DNA from: JBEISR01 sp044371425 | GTDB taxonomy: Bacteria; Planctomycetota; Planctomycetia; Pirellulales; Pirellulaceae | DNA: 64,000 nucleotides | NCBI GenBank assembly: GCA_044371425.1 | Contig: JBILTR010000006.1 | Location: 62,001 to 126,000, forward strand | Reading direction: 5' to 3' | Shown here: positions 62,353 to 64,000 of the stretch, piece by piece | How positions within the stretch are numbered: the first letter of the stretch is position 1 | How the letters are laid out: every line of letters begins with the position of its first letter | The notes under the pieces: generated by a model | Seen by the model: only the letters and a program-made list of their open reading frames with translations | Told to the model about the DNA's origin: nothing | The model's database searches: none | Made by a program: the position numbers and the translations under genes

Positions 62353-62880
62353 ATGGTTTCCATCGCTGGTTTTCGCAGCTTGGTGGCTGTCCTTTCGATT
62401 GGCGTTGCGCTGAGCGGTCCGGCGTTTTCTCAAGGGACCAAAGCCCCAGCAGGACGCGCGGCAGCCGATCCCGCCAAGGGGATGATCGAGCAATTTACGA
62501 AGAATCTTGGCCCCGCTGCGTTGACCCAGGAGCAGTCGTCCAAGATCGATGCCATCTTTGGCAAGGCTGCTCGCGAAGCAGTCGCCAAACGGCAAGAAGC
62601 GGGGCTGACACCCAAGATCCTGCGCGACCGTCAGCAGGCGCGCAAGAAAGCAACCGATGAAGGAAAGAAAGGGAAGGAACTTGCGTCTGCTGTCGACGTC
62701 GCCGTGCCGCTGACCGACAGCCAGAAGAAAGTCCTCGAAGAAACCGACCTTCAGCTAGCCAAGGCACGCTATGAATTCGGCAAATTGCTCTCGGCCGATC
62801 AAGTCGCCAAGCTGCAGGATCCGTTCAAGAAGAATCTGACGACCGAACCAAAGGAAAAGAAAGGTCGTCCAGGCAAGTGA
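62353..62880 (+). CDS. small secreted Lys/Gln-rich protein, unknown function
   Basis: AGGAG at 62341-62345 fixes the start at ATG 62353. The 175-residue product has a signal peptide (GFRSLVAVLSIGVALSGPAFS, cleavage near 24) and a highly charged helical body (KILRDRQQARKKATDEGKKG). Repeated Glu/Asp-Gln segments such as ALTQEQSSKIDAIFGK and PLTDSQKKVLEETDLQLAK recall small LTxxQ-type periplasmic proteins seen after DUF1501/PSD1 genes. No enzyme motif is visible. Its stop overlaps the next ATG (TGATG). Confidence 0.75.
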   Translation: MVSIAGFRSLVAVLSIGVALSGPAFSQGTKAPAGRAAADPAKGMIEQFTKNLGPAALTQEQSSKIDAIFGKAAREAVAKRQEAGLTPKILRDRQQARKKATDEGKKGKELASAVDVAVPLTDSQKKVLEETDLQLAKARYEFGKLLSADQVAKLQDPFKKNLTTEPKEKKGRPGK

Positions 62881-64000
62881 TGCGGCCTTGCTCTTTGAAC
62901 CCTAAGCCGCTTAGATGCTGGCTCAATTCCTGGCTGGCCACATTCCTTCTGGGGATCGTGGCCGCCGGCCGTCTTGCGATCGGTCAAAGTCCCGAGTCGA
63001 TTGACGACCAAGTGCGACTGCATCAACTGCAGTGGATCGGCACCCACAACTCCTATCACATCGCACCCCATCCCCGCCTGGAGAAGTGGATCGCCCTGGC
63101 TGGCAAGTCGATCCTCGAAGGAATCCAGTACACGCACCGGCCGCTGCAGGAACAGCTGAGCAAGCTTCAGATAAGACAACTGGAACTGGATGTCTACGCC
63201 GATCCCAAAGGGGGGCTTTTCAGCAAGCCGATCGGGGCCGCCATGGCAGGCGCATCCAGCGATGCACCCGATCTGGATCCCAACGCCAACGGCGCAATGG
63301 ATCAGCCCGGCTTCAAGATCCTCCATGCCCCAGGCTTTGACTACCTGACGCGCGTTGCGACGCTGAGCGATGCGTTCGAGCAGATCCGGGAGTGGTCCGA
63401 TCGCTCGCCTGGTCACCTGCCGGTGCTGGTGATGATCGAACTGAAGGAATCCTCACCCGCATCGGCTGGCGTTTCCCTGGTACCGTTCGATCGGCAGCTT
63501 CTTCAGCAACTGGATGCACTGATCCATGCGTCGTTCCCTCGGCAGCAACTGCTGCTTCCGGTCGATCTGAAGCCAGAAGGTGTGGAGACGATCCGCGATG
63601 CAGTGCTCCAACAGGGCTGGCCGACCCTGGCCCAGGCGCGCGGCAAGCTGATCTTTGCGCTCGACAACGAAGGATCTTGGGTCGATCGGTACCTGGATGC
63701 CCAGGAAGGCGATCGACAGAAAGCCACCCTCTTCGTCTCGGTGGAACCCACCCATCCGATGGCTGCCTGGATGAAACGGAACGACCCGGTGGGGCAGTTC
63801 GAGGAAATCCAGTCGCTGGTTCGCAGGAACTTCATGGTGCGAACCCGAGCCGATGCCGACACCCGACAAGCTCGATCTGGCGATACCTCTCGGCGCGATT
63901 CCGCCTGGGCCAGCGGCGCGCAGTGGATCAGCACCGATTTTCCCGAACCCGACCCGCGCTGGCCCGACTACTGGGTCGCCTGGCCCGACCGCCAGGTCGC
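62880..64000 (+). CDS. secreted Ca2+-dependent PI-PLC-like phosphodiesterase, 3' end beyond window
   Basis: About 373 codons are visible from ATG 62880, coupled to the previous stop (TGATG). A signal peptide (NSWLATFLLGIVAAGRLAIG) is followed by LQWIGTHNSYHIAPHP, with the catalytic His of the PLC-like phosphodiesterase barrel (His56). Next come IRQLELDVYADP, with the acidic metal-binding residues, and VLVMIELKES. The match is to the Ca2+-dependent phosphoinositide phospholipase C-like family of secreted bacterial proteins. Substrate and localisation beyond export are unknown. Its place in the sigma-controlled operon suggests joint induction with DUF1501/PSD1. Confidence 0.85.
   Translation, partial: MRPCSLNPKPLRCWLNSWLATFLLGIVAAGRLAIGQSPESIDDQVRLHQLQWIGTHNSYHIAPHPRLEKWIALAGKSILEGIQYTHRPLQEQLSKLQIRQLELDVYADPKGGLFSKPIGAAMAGASSDAPDLDPNANGAMDQPGFKILHAPGFDYLTRVATLSDAFEQIREWSDRSPGHLPVLVMIELKESSPASAGVSLVPFDRQLLQQLDALIHASFPRQQLLLPVDLKPEGVETIRDAVLQQGWPTLAQARGKLIFALDNEGSWVDRYLDAQEGDRQKATLFVSVEPTHPMAAWMKRNDPVGQFEEIQSLVRRNFMVRTRADADTRQARSGDTSRRDSAWASGAQWISTDFPEPDPRWPDYWVAWPDRQV

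Noticed and set aside
1..64000. tRNA, rRNA or CRISPR arrays
   Set aside because: No cloverleaf-like TTCGA loops with matching stems, no rRNA-like stretches and no regularly spaced short repeats with unique spacers were seen; weak candidates could be missed by eye.

Overview
The window looks like chromosomal DNA of a planctomycete, probably of the Pirellula/Rhodopirellula kind. The evidence is the set of lineage-typical genes: two DUF1501 proteins, a DUF1549/DUF1553 cytochrome-like protein with a CxxCH haem motif, a sulfatase, a sialate O-acetylesterase, a very large alpha-2-macroglobulin, a subtilase-like protein with the N-terminal LEARRLMA signature, GEVED and dockerin modules, and an ECF sigma factor coupled to a FecR-like gene. 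The DNA is GC-rich, many genes lack a strong Shine-Dalgarno (SD) sequence, and several start at TTG or GTG. No rRNA, tRNA or CRISPR array was recognised by eye.

Layout: 1-1352 is the 5' part of an RND/MMPL transporter (minus strand). 1353-2462 is a repeat-bearing intergenic region. 2463-5567 is a ferrous iron operon (two FeoA proteins, FeoB, a Cys-rich FeoB-associated protein). 5595-12005 holds a polytopic GT39-like membrane protein, a DapA/NanA-family aldolase, a Gfo/Idh/MocA oxidoreductase and a sulfatase. 12006-12607 is a nest of REP-like palindromes and a 201-bp tandem duplication. 12608-15314 encodes a pair of membrane-anchored HtrA-like proteins, one with an intact catalytic triad and one without. 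15638-26228 holds an SDR, an MBL-fold hydrolase, a DUF1501 protein, the giant subtilase-like protein, an MFS nucleoside-type transporter and an aldo/keto reductase. 26288-34404 holds the alpha-2-macroglobulin and the acetylesterase. 34513-41112 is a minus-strand run of two CNNM/CorC-like proteins, an ABC-2 permease, a PlsC-like acyltransferase and GalE. XerC/D and LarE follow on the plus strand.

43.6-53.1 kb, between larE and trpD, is an accessory island. It contains a frameshifted four-helix-bundle (23S IVS-type) gene, a small membrane protein, a fatty-acid desaturase, a 970-residue NACHT-like NTPase fused to a C-terminal FGE-sulfatase (C-type-lectin fold) domain, an unrecognised protein with an HxD...H arrangement suggesting an Fe(II)/2-oxoglutarate enzyme, a truncated IS256-type transposase, a Ser/Thr kinase, a possible integrase remnant and several REP-like elements. 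A leader of about 285 bp is duplicated immediately upstream of both the desaturase and the HxD...H gene, running up to the start codons and supplying a similar ribosome binding site. Part of the island is visibly AT-richer than its surroundings. This leader-plus-cargo arrangement and the NTPase-FGE fusion are the best candidates for something undescribed.

53155-64000 returns to core-type DNA: trpD, an aldo/keto reductase, then a tightly packed operon of ECF sigma factor, FecR-like anti-sigma candidate, DUF1501, DUF1549/DUF1553 protein, a small secreted protein and a secreted Ca2+-dependent PI-PLC-like protein that runs off the window. The overlapping stop and start codons suggest translational coupling and one secretion/degradation programme controlled by the sigma factor.
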